Of a stretch of 64,000 nucleotides of DNA, positions 7,265 through 14,789 are shown one piece after another. Source of the stretch: Tabrizicola_A sp964393035. GTDB lineage: Bacteria; Pseudomonadota; Alphaproteobacteria; Rhodobacterales; Rhodobacteraceae. The stretch lies in the NCBI GenBank assembly GCA_964393035.1, contig CAYMRX010000002.1:310001-374000 (forward strand). The letters are read 5' to 3'. A model generated the notes under the pieces. The model saw nothing but the letters and a program-made list of their open reading frames with translations. It had not been told where the DNA came from and made no database searches. How positions within the stretch are numbered: position 1 is the first letter of the stretch; each line of letters starts with the position of its first letter. Made by a program: the position numbers and the translations under genes.

Positions 7265-7282
7265 ATTGATTTCCCTATCAAT
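7265..7282. promoter_or_regulatory. second inverted repeat in the fdsG promoter region
   Basis: ATTGAT (7265-7270) and ATCAAT (7277-7282) are a perfect 6-base inverted repeat with a 6-base spacer. Together with the repeat at 7229-7247, about 35 bases away, this resembles the recognition/activation site pair of LysR-controlled promoters. No promoter elements can be fixed with confidence. Confidence 0.45.
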
Positions 7283-7320
7283 CGGCGTACATCGGCATAC
7301 AGCTACCGAAGGGCCGCCAT

Positions 7321-7788
7321 ATGCTTGATTCTGTCGAAGTTACCGCTCGGGTCGGGGAAATCCTGATCGCCCACAAGGGGATGGAGGGGCCGCTTCTGCC
7401 GATCCTTCATGCCATTCAGGCCGAATTCGGCTATGTGCCGCAGGCTGCCTTGCCGATCATCGCACAGGATCTGAACCTGTCGAAGGCCGAGGTTCATGGC
7501 GTGATGTCCTTTTATCACGACTTTCGCGAGAACCCGGCGGGCAAGCATGTGCTGAAACTGTGCCGGGCCGAGGCCTGCAAATCGGTGGGTGCGGACCGTG
7601 TGGCGGACCATGCGCAAAAGGCGCTGGGGATCGAATGGCACGAAACCACCACCGACGGCAAAGTGACGCTGGAGCCGGTGTTCTGCCTTGGCCTTTGCGC
7701 CTGCGCGCCCGCCGCTTTGGTGGATGGCAAACTGGTTGGCCGGGTCGATGAGGCAAAGATCGACAGCATCATCGGGGGCCTGAAATGA
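7321..7788 (+). CDS. fdsG: NAD-dependent formate dehydrogenase gamma subunit (NuoE-like)
   Basis: The gene encodes 155 residues. It is homologous to the 24-kDa NuoE subunit of complex I: an N-terminal helical domain and a thioredoxin-like [2Fe-2S] domain with ligands in LCRAEACKS (about residues 80-88) and FCLGLCACAP (about 121-130). In the soluble formate dehydrogenase it passes electrons alongside the NuoF-like FdsB, which reduces NAD+. The 3' end overlaps the fdsB start by ATGA, so translation is coupled. It is the first structural gene of the operon and lies downstream of the paired inverted repeats. Confidence 0.95.
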   Translation: MLDSVEVTARVGEILIAHKGMEGPLLPILHAIQAEFGYVPQAALPIIAQDLNLSKAEVHGVMSFYHDFRENPAGKHVLKLCRAEACKSVGADRVADHAQKALGIEWHETTTDGKVTLEPVFCLGLCACAPAALVDGKLVGRVDEAKIDSIIGGLK

Positions 7789-9311
7789 ATACTGAAATGA
7801 AGATTTATCTGCCGCTGGATTCTGCCGCCGTTGCCCTTGGCGCCGATGATATTGCCGCCGCCATCCGCGCGCAGCGGCCCGATGTGACGCTTGTCCGCAA
7901 TGGCAGCCGCGGGATGGTCTGGCTGGAACCGATGGTCGAGGTGGAAACGCCTGCCGGTCGCATGGCCTTCGGCCCGATGACGCTGGCCGATGTGCCGGCC
8001 CTTTTTGGTGATCTGGCCGCGCACCCCAAGGCGCTTGGCCTGACGGAAGATTTGCCGTGGATGAAGGCGCAGACGCGGCTGACCTTTGCCCGCGTCGGGG
8101 TGATTGATCCCCTGTCACTGGCCGATTACCGCGCCCATGGCGGCCTCAAGGGGTTGGAACGCGCGCTTGGCATGAGCCAGCCTGACATGGTCATTGAGGT
8201 GACAAACTCCGGCCTGCGGGGCCGGGGTGGCGCGGGCTTCCCGACCGGCATCAAGTGGAAAACCGTGTCCGAGGCGCAGGCTGACCGCAAATACATCGTC
8301 TGCAACGCCGACGAGGGCGACAGCGCCACCTTTGCCGACCGCATGTTGATGGAAGGTGACCCCTTCACCCTGATCGAAGGCATGGCGATTGCCGGTCTGG
8401 CCTGTGGTGCGACCAAGGGCTTTGTCTATATCCGCTCGGAATACCCCATCGCCATCGAGGTGATGCAGAGGGCTGTCGAGATCGCCCGCGCCGAGGGGGT
8501 TCTGGGGGCAAAGGTCATGGGCCGTGGCCCGGCTTTCGACATGGAAATCCGTGTGGGTGCCGGGGCCTATGTCTGCGGCGAGGAAACCAGCCTGTTGAAC
8601 AGTCTTGAAGGCAAGCGCGGCATCGTGCGGGCCAAGCCGCCGCTGCCTGCGCTGCAAGGCTTCATGGGCAAGCCGACGGTGGTGAACAACGTGATTTCGC
8701 TGGCCTCGGTGCCGGTGATTTTCGAGAAGGGCGCGCAGCATTACAAGGACTTCGGTCTTGGCCGGTCGCGCGGCACCATTCCGCTGCAGATTGCGGGCAA
8801 CGTCAAATACGGCGGTTTGTATGAGATCGCCTTTGGCCTGACCCTGGGCGAGATTGTCGACAAGATCGGTGGCGGCACGGCCTCGGGTCGCCCGGTCAAG
8901 GCGGTGCAGGTCGGCGGGCCTTTGGGCGCCTATTTCCCGCGCGCGCTTTTCGACACGCCCTTCGGCTATGAAGAATTCGCAGGCAAGGATGGCCTCATTG
9001 GCCACGCCGGTCTGACCGTGTTTGATGACACGGCGGACATGCTTGGCATGGCGCGCTTTGCCATGGAGTTCTGTGCCATTGAATCCTGCGGCAAATGCAC
9101 CCCCTGCCGCATCGGCGCGGTGCGCGGCGTGGAAACGCTTGACCGGCTGGCACGCGGCGACGCCTCGGCCCTGCCGATCCTGACCGATCTGTGCAGCACG
9201 ATGAAGTCCGGCTCGCTTTGCGCGCTTGGCGGCTTCACCCCCTATCCGGTGATGTCGGCCCTGACCCATTTCCCTGACGACTTCTCCACCCAGAAGGAGG
9301 CCGCCGAATGA
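7785..9311 (+). CDS. fdsB: NAD-dependent formate dehydrogenase beta subunit (NuoF-like, FMN/NAD)
   Basis: The gene encodes 508 residues. A thioredoxin-like N-terminal extension (about 1-105) precedes the NuoF core. NSGLRGRGGAGFPTGIKW (141-158) is the NAD/FMN-binding glycine-rich loop, CGEETSLLNSLEG (264-276) is the second flavin motif, and the [4Fe-4S] ligands are Cys435, Cys438, Cys441 and Cys479. The subunit takes electrons from the Fe-S chain of FdsA to FMN and then NAD+. The start overlaps fdsG and the stop overlaps fdsA, both as ATGA, giving a fixed stoichiometry. Confidence 0.96.
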   Translation: MNTEMKIYLPLDSAAVALGADDIAAAIRAQRPDVTLVRNGSRGMVWLEPMVEVETPAGRMAFGPMTLADVPALFGDLAAHPKALGLTEDLPWMKAQTRLTFARVGVIDPLSLADYRAHGGLKGLERALGMSQPDMVIEVTNSGLRGRGGAGFPTGIKWKTVSEAQADRKYIVCNADEGDSATFADRMLMEGDPFTLIEGMAIAGLACGATKGFVYIRSEYPIAIEVMQRAVEIARAEGVLGAKVMGRGPAFDMEIRVGAGAYVCGEETSLLNSLEGKRGIVRAKPPLPALQGFMGKPTVVNNVISLASVPVIFEKGAQHYKDFGLGRSRGTIPLQIAGNVKYGGLYEIAFGLTLGEIVDKIGGGTASGRPVKAVQVGGPLGAYFPRALFDTPFGYEEFAGKDGLIGHAGLTVFDDTADMLGMARFAMEFCAIESCGKCTPCRIGAVRGVETLDRLARGDASALPILTDLCSTMKSGSLCALGGFTPYPVMSALTHFPDDFSTQKEAAE

Positions 9312-12187
9312 AAGACTTCATCATCCCGTCCGACCGCGATTTCGGCACGCCCTATGTGCGCTCCACCGCCACGGTGACGCTGACCATTGACGGCTTTGAT
9401 GTGACCGTGCCGGAAGGCACCAGCATCATGCGCGCCGCCGCCGAGATCGGCATTTCGGTGCCGAAGCTTTGCGCCACCGACAGCATCGACGCCTTTGGTT
9501 CCTGCCGTCTGTGTCTGGTGGAAATCGAAGGCCGCAACGGCACGCCGGCCTCTTGCACCACCCCGGTTGCCCCCGGCATCCGCGTGAAAACCCAGACCGC
9601 CAAGCTGAAAGACCTGCGCCGTGGCGTGATGGAATTGTACATCTCGGATCACCCGCTGGATTGCCTGACCTGTGCCGCCAATGGCGATTGCGAATTGCAG
9701 GACATGGCGGGGGCCGTGGGCCTGCGCGATGTGCGCTATGAGGCTGTGGAGACGCACTTCCGCGCCAAGAACACCAGTGGTGAGGCCAATCCGCAGTGGA
9801 AGGCCAAGGATACCTCCAACCCCTATTTCACCTATGATCCGGCGAAATGCATCGTCTGCTCGCGCTGCGTGCGGGCCTGTGAGGAAGTGCAAGGCACCTT
9901 CGCACTGACGATTGAGGGCCGGGGATTCGATTCCCGCGTGTCCTTTGGTGCCAAGACCGATGACGCGCTGGCCTCGGATTGCGTGTCCTGCGGGGCCTGC
10001 GTGCAGGCCTGCCCGACGGCGACGCTCTCGGAAAACTCGCTGATCGAGATCGGCACACCGGAACGCTCCATCGTGACGACCTGCGCCTATTGCGGCGTCG
10101 GCTGCCAGTTCAAGGCCGAAATGCGCGGCGATGAACTGGTGCGGATGGTGCCTTACAAGCACGGCAAGGCCAACCGGGGCCATAGCTGCGTCAAGGGCCG
10201 CTTTGCCTATGGCTATGCCAGCCACCAAGACCGCATCCTGTCGCCGATGATCCGCGACAGCATCAATGACCCGTGGAAGGAAGTGCCCTGGGCCGAGGCG
10301 ATGGAGTTCGCCGCCAACCGGATGAAGGGCATCATTGCCAAATACGGGCAAAAATCCGTCGGCGTGATCACCTCGTCGCGTTGCACCAATGAAGAAACCT
10401 ATCTGGTGCAGAAACTGACGCGCGGGGTGTTTTTGAACAACAACACCGACACCTGCGCGCGGGTCTGCCATTCGCCGACCGGCTATGGTTTGGGGCAAAC
10501 GCTGGGGACCAGCGCCGGAACGCAAGACTTTGATTCGGTTGAGTTTACCGATGTGGCCATTGTCATCGGCGCCAACCCGGCCTCGGGTCACCCGGTCTTT
10601 GCCTCGCGTTTGAAGAAATCCATCCGCAAGGGTGCCAAGCTGATCGTCATCGACCCGCGTCGCACCGAGATGGTCGATAGCCCGCATATCAAGGCCGCGC
10701 ATCACCTTGCGCTGACCCCCGGCACCAACGTCGCCATCGTCACCGCACTGGCGCATGTGATCGTGACCGAAAAGCTTTACGATGAGGCTTTCATCCGCGA
10801 GCGTTGCGACTGGGATGAATTCCAGGACTATGCCGAGTTCGTCAGCAAACCCCAGCATTCCCCGGAATCGGTGGAGATTCTGACCGGCGTCAAGGCGGCG
10901 GATGTGCGCGCTGCGGCGCGCACCTATGCGGCGGGCAAGAATGGCTCCATCTATTACGGGCTGGGCGTGACCGAACACAGCCAAGGCTCCACCACGGTGA
11001 TCGGCATCGCCAACCTTGCGATGATGACCGGCAACGTCGGCCGTCCGGGCGTCGGCGTGAACCCGCTGCGCGGGCAGAACAACGTGCAAGGCTCGTGCGA
11101 CATGGGGTCCTTCCCGCATGAATTGCCGGGCTATCGCCATGTGAAGAATGACGATGTGCGCGCGATCTATGAAAACCTCTGGGGCGTGAAGATCGACAAT
11201 GAGCCGGGCCTGCGCATCCCCAACATGTTGGATGCCGCCGTTGAGGGCACCTTCAAGGGGCTTTATTGCCAGGGCGAAGACATCCTGCAATCGGACCCCG
11301 ATACCAAGCATGTCTCGGCGGGCCTTGCCGCGATGGAATGTGTGATCGTGCATGATCTGTTCCTGAACGAGACCGCGAATTACGCCCATGTGTTCTTCCC
11401 CGGCTCTTCCTTCCTGGAAAAGGACGGCACCTTCACCAATGCCGAACGCCGGATCAACATGGTCCGCAAGGTGATGGCGCCGAAGCAGGGTTATGCCGAT
11501 TGGGAAGTGACCCAGATGTTCGCCCAAGCCATGGGCGCCAACTGGAACTACACCCATCCCGCACAGATCATGGAAGAAATCGCCATGACCACGCCGTCCT
11601 TCGCGGGCGTGACCTATGACCGGATCGAGGAACTGGGGTCCGTCCAGTGGCCCTGCAATGACGCTGCCCCGGAAGGCACGCCTTTGATGCATGTGACCGG
11701 CTTTGTCCGTGGCAAGGGCAAGTTCATCAACACCGAATATGTGGCGACCGATGAAAAGACCGGCCCGCGCTTCCCGCTCTTGCTGACCACCGGGCGGATC
11801 CTCAGCCAGTATAACGTCGGTGCCCAAACCCGGCGGACGCCGAACGTGGCGTGGCACGATCAGGATGTGCTGGAAATCCACCCGCATGACGCCGAGGTGC
11901 GCGGCATCAAGGAAGGCCAATGGGTGCGGCTCGCAAGCCGGGCGGGCGAAACCTCGCTGCGCGCGACCGTCACCGACAAGGTCAATCCGGGCGTGGTCTA
12001 TACCACCTTCCACCACCCCGACACCCAAGCCAACGTCATCACCACCGATTTCAGCGATTGGGCCACCAATTGCCCGGAATACAAGGTGACGGCGGTGCAG
12101 GTTGCGCCCTCGAACGGGCCGTCGGAATGGCAGGAGGAATACAACGCCCAAGCCACCCGCTCGCGCCGCATCGCGGCGGCAGAATAA
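9308..12187 (+). CDS. fdsA: NAD-dependent formate dehydrogenase alpha subunit (Mo-bisMGD, Fe-S)
   Basis: The gene encodes 959 residues. The NuoG-like N-terminus holds a [2Fe-2S] cluster (Cys55, Cys66, Cys69, Cys83), a His-ligated cluster region (HPLDCLTCAANGDC, 115-128) and two ferredoxin-type [4Fe-4S] clusters (CIVCSRCVRAC, 181-191; CVSCGACVQAC, 225-235). The formate dehydrogenase core then starts with CAYCGVGC (259-266) as another cluster. The molybdenum ligand Cys387 with the adjacent His388 is in CARVCHSPTGYG, as in Rhodobacter capsulatus FdsA. It oxidises formate to CO2 and can run in reverse. The length matches the family exactly. Confidence 0.97.
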   Translation: MKDFIIPSDRDFGTPYVRSTATVTLTIDGFDVTVPEGTSIMRAAAEIGISVPKLCATDSIDAFGSCRLCLVEIEGRNGTPASCTTPVAPGIRVKTQTAKLKDLRRGVMELYISDHPLDCLTCAANGDCELQDMAGAVGLRDVRYEAVETHFRAKNTSGEANPQWKAKDTSNPYFTYDPAKCIVCSRCVRACEEVQGTFALTIEGRGFDSRVSFGAKTDDALASDCVSCGACVQACPTATLSENSLIEIGTPERSIVTTCAYCGVGCQFKAEMRGDELVRMVPYKHGKANRGHSCVKGRFAYGYASHQDRILSPMIRDSINDPWKEVPWAEAMEFAANRMKGIIAKYGQKSVGVITSSRCTNEETYLVQKLTRGVFLNNNTDTCARVCHSPTGYGLGQTLGTSAGTQDFDSVEFTDVAIVIGANPASGHPVFASRLKKSIRKGAKLIVIDPRRTEMVDSPHIKAAHHLALTPGTNVAIVTALAHVIVTEKLYDEAFIRERCDWDEFQDYAEFVSKPQHSPESVEILTGVKAADVRAAARTYAAGKNGSIYYGLGVTEHSQGSTTVIGIANLAMMTGNVGRPGVGVNPLRGQNNVQGSCDMGSFPHELPGYRHVKNDDVRAIYENLWGVKIDNEPGLRIPNMLDAAVEGTFKGLYCQGEDILQSDPDTKHVSAGLAAMECVIVHDLFLNETANYAHVFFPGSSFLEKDGTFTNAERRINMVRKVMAPKQGYADWEVTQMFAQAMGANWNYTHPAQIMEEIAMTTPSFAGVTYDRIEELGSVQWPCNDAAPEGTPLMHVTGFVRGKGKFINTEYVATDEKTGPRFPLLLTTGRILSQYNVGAQTRRTPNVAWHDQDVLEIHPHDAEVRGIKEGQWVRLASRAGETSLRATVTDKVNPGVVYTTFHHPDTQANVITTDFSDWATNCPEYKVTAVQVAPSNGPSEWQEEYNAQATRSRRIAAAE

Positions 12188-12199
12188 GGACCGCTTGGC

Positions 12200-13000
12200 A
12201 TGCAGACCCACCGCCCCCTTCCCCGTCTGGCCTTTGGCCGGGCCGGGGTGGGCAGCTCGCGCGAGTTGCCCGCCGAGGTGGCGGTGGCGCTGTCTTATAA
12301 CGGCTCCACGCAGGCCGTGATGATGGCGACCCCCGCCGATCTGGTGGATTTTGCTTATGGCTTCAGCCAGACCGAAGGCATTGCTACGGCCGATGAGATC
12401 GAGAGTGTGGAGGTGGTGGAAACCGACCTTGGCATTGATCTGCAAATCTGGCTCAAATCCGCCGCCGAAGATCGCCAGCGCGCGCGCCGACGGTCGATGG
12501 CCGGGCCGGTGGGCTGTGGGCTTTGCGGCATCGACAGTCTGGCAGAGGCTGCGCGCAAACCGCATGTGGTGTCCGATACCGGCTTCACCATGACGCCTGC
12601 ACAAATCATGGGCGCCATGGCCGATCTGACCGCGCACCAGCCTTTGCATGACCTGACCCGCGCCGCCCATGCCGCTGCCTTTTGGGCCGACGGTATTCAG
12701 GCCGCGCGCGAAGATGTCGGGCGCCACAATGCGCTTGATAAACTGATCGGCGCGGTGGCCCGCAGCACCCGCCCGACCGGCGCGGTCGTGCTGACCTGCC
12801 GCACCTCGATTGACATGGTGCAGAAATGCGCCGCCGCGGGCTTTCCCCTCATAATCGCCGCCTCTGCCCCCACGGCCACGGCCGTCGAGATGGCCGAGAC
12901 GGCGGGCATCACGCTCATCGCCCTCGCCCGCCCCGACGGGTTCGAGGTTTTCACCCACCCCCACCGCATTGAACCGCAAGAGGCCGCCCATGTCGCATGA
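12200..13000 (+). CDS. fdhD: formate dehydrogenase accessory sulfurtransferase FdhD (FdsC)
   Basis: The gene encodes 266 residues, the normal FdhD length. The protein carries sulfur from IscS to the bis-MGD cofactor before insertion into FdsA. The conserved CGLC motif is present at residues 106-109 (GPVGCGLCGID), and the C-terminal half shows DVGRHNALDKLIG and LTCRTSIDMVQK, typical of the cofactor-binding half. It follows fdsA by 12 bases and overlaps fdsD by 11 bases. In Rhodobacter capsulatus the equivalent gene is called fdsC. Confidence 0.95.
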   Translation: MQTHRPLPRLAFGRAGVGSSRELPAEVAVALSYNGSTQAVMMATPADLVDFAYGFSQTEGIATADEIESVEVVETDLGIDLQIWLKSAAEDRQRARRRSMAGPVGCGLCGIDSLAEAARKPHVVSDTGFTMTPAQIMGAMADLTAHQPLHDLTRAAHAAAFWADGIQAAREDVGRHNALDKLIGAVARSTRPTGAVVLTCRTSIDMVQKCAAAGFPLIIAASAPTATAVEMAETAGITLIALARPDGFEVFTHPHRIEPQEAAHVA

Positions 13001-13226
13001 AGCCCCCCACGCCAAGCTGATCTACATGGCCAACCAGATCGCCAAGTTCATGGAATCCAAACCCCATGACGAAGGCGTTGCTGGCCTGTCGAGCCATATC
13101 AATGACTTCTGGGAACCCCGGATGCGCCGCCACCTGTTCGAGGTGTTGGACGCCGGCGGCACCGGCCTGCGCCCCTTGGTGCTGGACGCCGCCGCCAAAA
13201 TCAAGCGTCCAGCGGCTGCGGCCTGA
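12990..13226 (+). CDS. fdsD: formate dehydrogenase delta subunit
   Basis: The gene encodes 78 residues. ATG 12990 lies inside the 3' end of fdhD. AAGAGG sits within the fdhD coding sequence about 8 bases upstream, so translation is coupled. The sequence (KLIYMANQIAKFMESKP ... VAGLSSHINDFWEPRMRRHL) matches the FdsD family of small helical subunits found in Mo-containing NAD-dependent formate dehydrogenases. The C-terminus is Ala-rich. A GC-rich hairpin follows at 13243-13265. Confidence 0.92.
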   Translation: MSHEAPHAKLIYMANQIAKFMESKPHDEGVAGLSSHINDFWEPRMRRHLFEVLDAGGTGLRPLVLDAAAKIKRPAAAA

Positions 13227-13242
13227 TACCTCGGCCCTCCAG

Positions 13243-13265
13243 CCCCTTCCCATGAGGGGAAGGGG
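13243..13265. repeat. GC-rich hairpin after the fds operon
   Basis: CCCCTTCCC (13243-13251) pairs perfectly with GGGAAGGGG (13257-13265) across a 5-base loop. No T-run follows, so a rho-independent terminator is uncertain. A related palindrome is at 24099-24119. Confidence 0.5.
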
Positions 13266-13285
13266 TCAAGGGCGAAGAAAACGGC

Positions 13286-13600
13286 CTAGAAATCAAAGAG
13301 ATCCGACAAGAAGCTTTCGCGCCGCTTGCGCGGACGGCGCTCGTAATCATCATCGTCATAGCCGTGCGCCCGGCGATCCTCGCGGCGCGGTTCGTCACGA
13401 CGGGGCTCCGCATAGGTCTGCGCGGCGGCGCGGGCGGGTTCCTTCAAGGCCACCGGCGCCTCGGCCAAGCCTGCGCGTTCGATGATCTTGTCCAACTCGC
13501 CCCGATCCAGCCAGACCCCCCGGCATTTCGGGCAATAGTCGATCTCGACCCCGTTCCGGTCGGCCATCACAAGGGTTTCATTGTCTACTGGGCAACGCAT
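13286..13600 (-). CDS. zf-TFIIB-type zinc-finger protein
   Basis: The gene encodes 104 residues. ATG 13600 is preceded by AAGGAG at a 5-base spacing; an upstream in-frame start would add only six residues across the ribosome binding site. The N-terminus is a TFIIB-like zinc ribbon: MRCPVDNETL, then DYCPKCRGVWLDRGELDKII, with Cys3, Cys23 and Cys26 visible. The middle and C-terminus are a charged Arg/Asp/Glu-rich, probably disordered stretch (repeated RRDEPRRED and YDDDDYERRPRKRR) ending in a short FLSDLFDF motif that could dock to a partner. Such short proteins are widespread in alphaproteobacteria and their role is unknown. Confidence 0.8.
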   Translation of the reverse strand: MRCPVDNETLVMADRNGVEIDYCPKCRGVWLDRGELDKIIERAGLAEAPVALKEPARAAAQTYAEPRRDEPRREDRRAHGYDDDDYERRPRKRRESFLSDLFDF

Positions 13601-13731
13601 GGCATCTCCTTTTCGCATTTAGGTTGATGTGGGGGTGCAATGGCGCACAGACAAGGGGCGCAGGGGCGGATTGAAGCGGCGGCGGCCAAAGCATAGCTTG
13701 GCGGCAGCACCCCCTTGGAAGGATGATCCCG

Positions 13732-14580
13732 ATGGCCGACCCCACCTATATCCCGCCGAAAGTCTGGACCTGGGACAAGGACAATGGCGGCGCGTTCGCC
13801 TCGACCAACCGCCCCATTGCAGGGCCGACGCATGAGCAGGAATTGCCGCGCGGCAAGCATGACCTGCAACTTTATTCGCTGGCCACGCCAAACGGGCAAA
13901 AGGTGACGATCCTGCTGGAGGAGCTGGTGGAGGCCGGGCTTCTGGCCGATTATGACGCCTGGCTGATCCAGATTTCCGGCGATCAGTTCGGGTCGGGCTT
14001 TGTGGCGGTGAACCCGAATTCGAAAATCCCCGCGATGATGGATTATTCCGGGGATACCCCGGTGCGGCTGTTTGAAAGCGGGTCGATCCTGATCCATCTG
14101 GCCGAGAAATACGGCGCCTTCCTGCCCGCCAAGGGGCCGGAGCGGACTGAGGTTCTCAACTGGCTGATGTGGCAAATGGGGTCTGCCCCCTTCGTTGGCG
14201 GTGGCTTTGGCCATTTCTTCGCCTATGCGCCCGAGAAATACGAATACCCGATCAACCGCTATGCGATGGAGACAAAACGCCAACTGGATGTGCTGGACCG
14301 CCGTCTGGCCGAGGTGCCCTTTGTCGCCGGTCAGGAATACTCCATCGCCGATATGGCGATCTGGCCGTGGTATGGCAACATGGTGCTGGGCCGCAGCTAT
14401 GCCAATTCGGCGGAGTTTCTGGATGTGGGCATCTACAAGAACCTCAAGCGATGGGCAGATGCGATCAACGCCCGCCCGGCCGTCAAACGTGGTCGGATGG
14501 TCAACAAAAGCTGGGGAGACGAGGCTGAACAGGTGCCGAACCGCCATTCCGCGGCCGATTTCGCGGGCAAGGCGATCTGA
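13732..14580 (+). CDS. YghU-like glutathione S-transferase
   Basis: The gene encodes 282 residues from ATG 13732, which has AAGGA 8 bases upstream; an ATG three codons earlier lies within the ribosome binding site. The N-terminal extension (YIPPKVWTWDKDNGGAFASTNRPIAGPTHEQELP) is characteristic of the YghU/disulfide-bond-oxidoreductase group. A thioredoxin-fold domain (about 40-125, with LFESGSILIHLAEKY) and a helical C-terminal domain (about 130-265, EYSIADMAIWPW) follow. These enzymes bind two glutathiones and show disulfide reductase and organic peroxide reductase activity. The gene is followed by a possible attenuator-like region before the creatinase gene. Confidence 0.9.
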   Translation: MADPTYIPPKVWTWDKDNGGAFASTNRPIAGPTHEQELPRGKHDLQLYSLATPNGQKVTILLEELVEAGLLADYDAWLIQISGDQFGSGFVAVNPNSKIPAMMDYSGDTPVRLFESGSILIHLAEKYGAFLPAKGPERTEVLNWLMWQMGSAPFVGGGFGHFFAYAPEKYEYPINRYAMETKRQLDVLDRRLAEVPFVAGQEYSIADMAIWPWYGNMVLGRSYANSAEFLDVGIYKNLKRWADAINARPAVKRGRMVNKSWGDEAEQVPNRHSAADFAGKAI

Positions 14581-14697
14581 CCGCATCTCCTTGTCGGTCT
14601 TCGACCGCGCGTCGACTTTCCTGCGACGAGTGGACGAACAGTCCGACGAGGAGCATATGGACAGCCATTGGCCAAATCGCTAATCTGGCGGCGAGCC

Positions 14698-14716
14698 GGG
14701 GCGATGGCGTCGCCCC
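14698..14716 (+). other. hairpin in GST-creatinase intergenic region
   Basis: GGGGCGA (14698-14704) pairs with TCGCCCC (14710-14716) over a 5-base loop. It may be a hairpin of the creatinase leader or a repeat; no T-run follows. Confidence 0.35.
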
Positions 14717-14743
14717 GTAAAGCGCTCTACCGTCCTGTACGCC

Positions 14744-14775
14744 GGGACCTTTCGGGGTCCCCATCGGACCCCTTT
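14744..14775 (+). promoter_or_regulatory. two mutually exclusive hairpins before creatinase (attenuator-like)
   Basis: GGGACC (14744-14749) can pair with GGTCCC (14756-14761), while the overlapping GGGGTCC (14754-14760) can instead pair with GGACCCC (14766-14772), which is followed by TTT. The second hairpin resembles a short terminator and the first would prevent it. The structure ends about 15 bases before the start codon, near the GAGG ribosome binding site. A plain terminator for the GST gene is an alternative reading. Confidence 0.4.
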
Positions 14776-14789
14776 GATGAGGTCTGACA

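Noticed and set aside
9242..13015. Very long minus-strand open frame (over 1200 codons) opposite the fds genes
   Set aside because: It is the antisense of fdsA and fdhD; its His/Gly/Arg-rich composition is typical of antisense frames in GC-rich DNA and it shows no domain, while the plus strand carries full Fe-S and Mo motifs.
14581..14789. Known guanidine or glycine riboswitch before creatinase
   Set aside because: The hairpins lack the conserved loops (for example ACGR of guanidine-II) as far as I can read; only an unnamed attenuator-like structure is reported.
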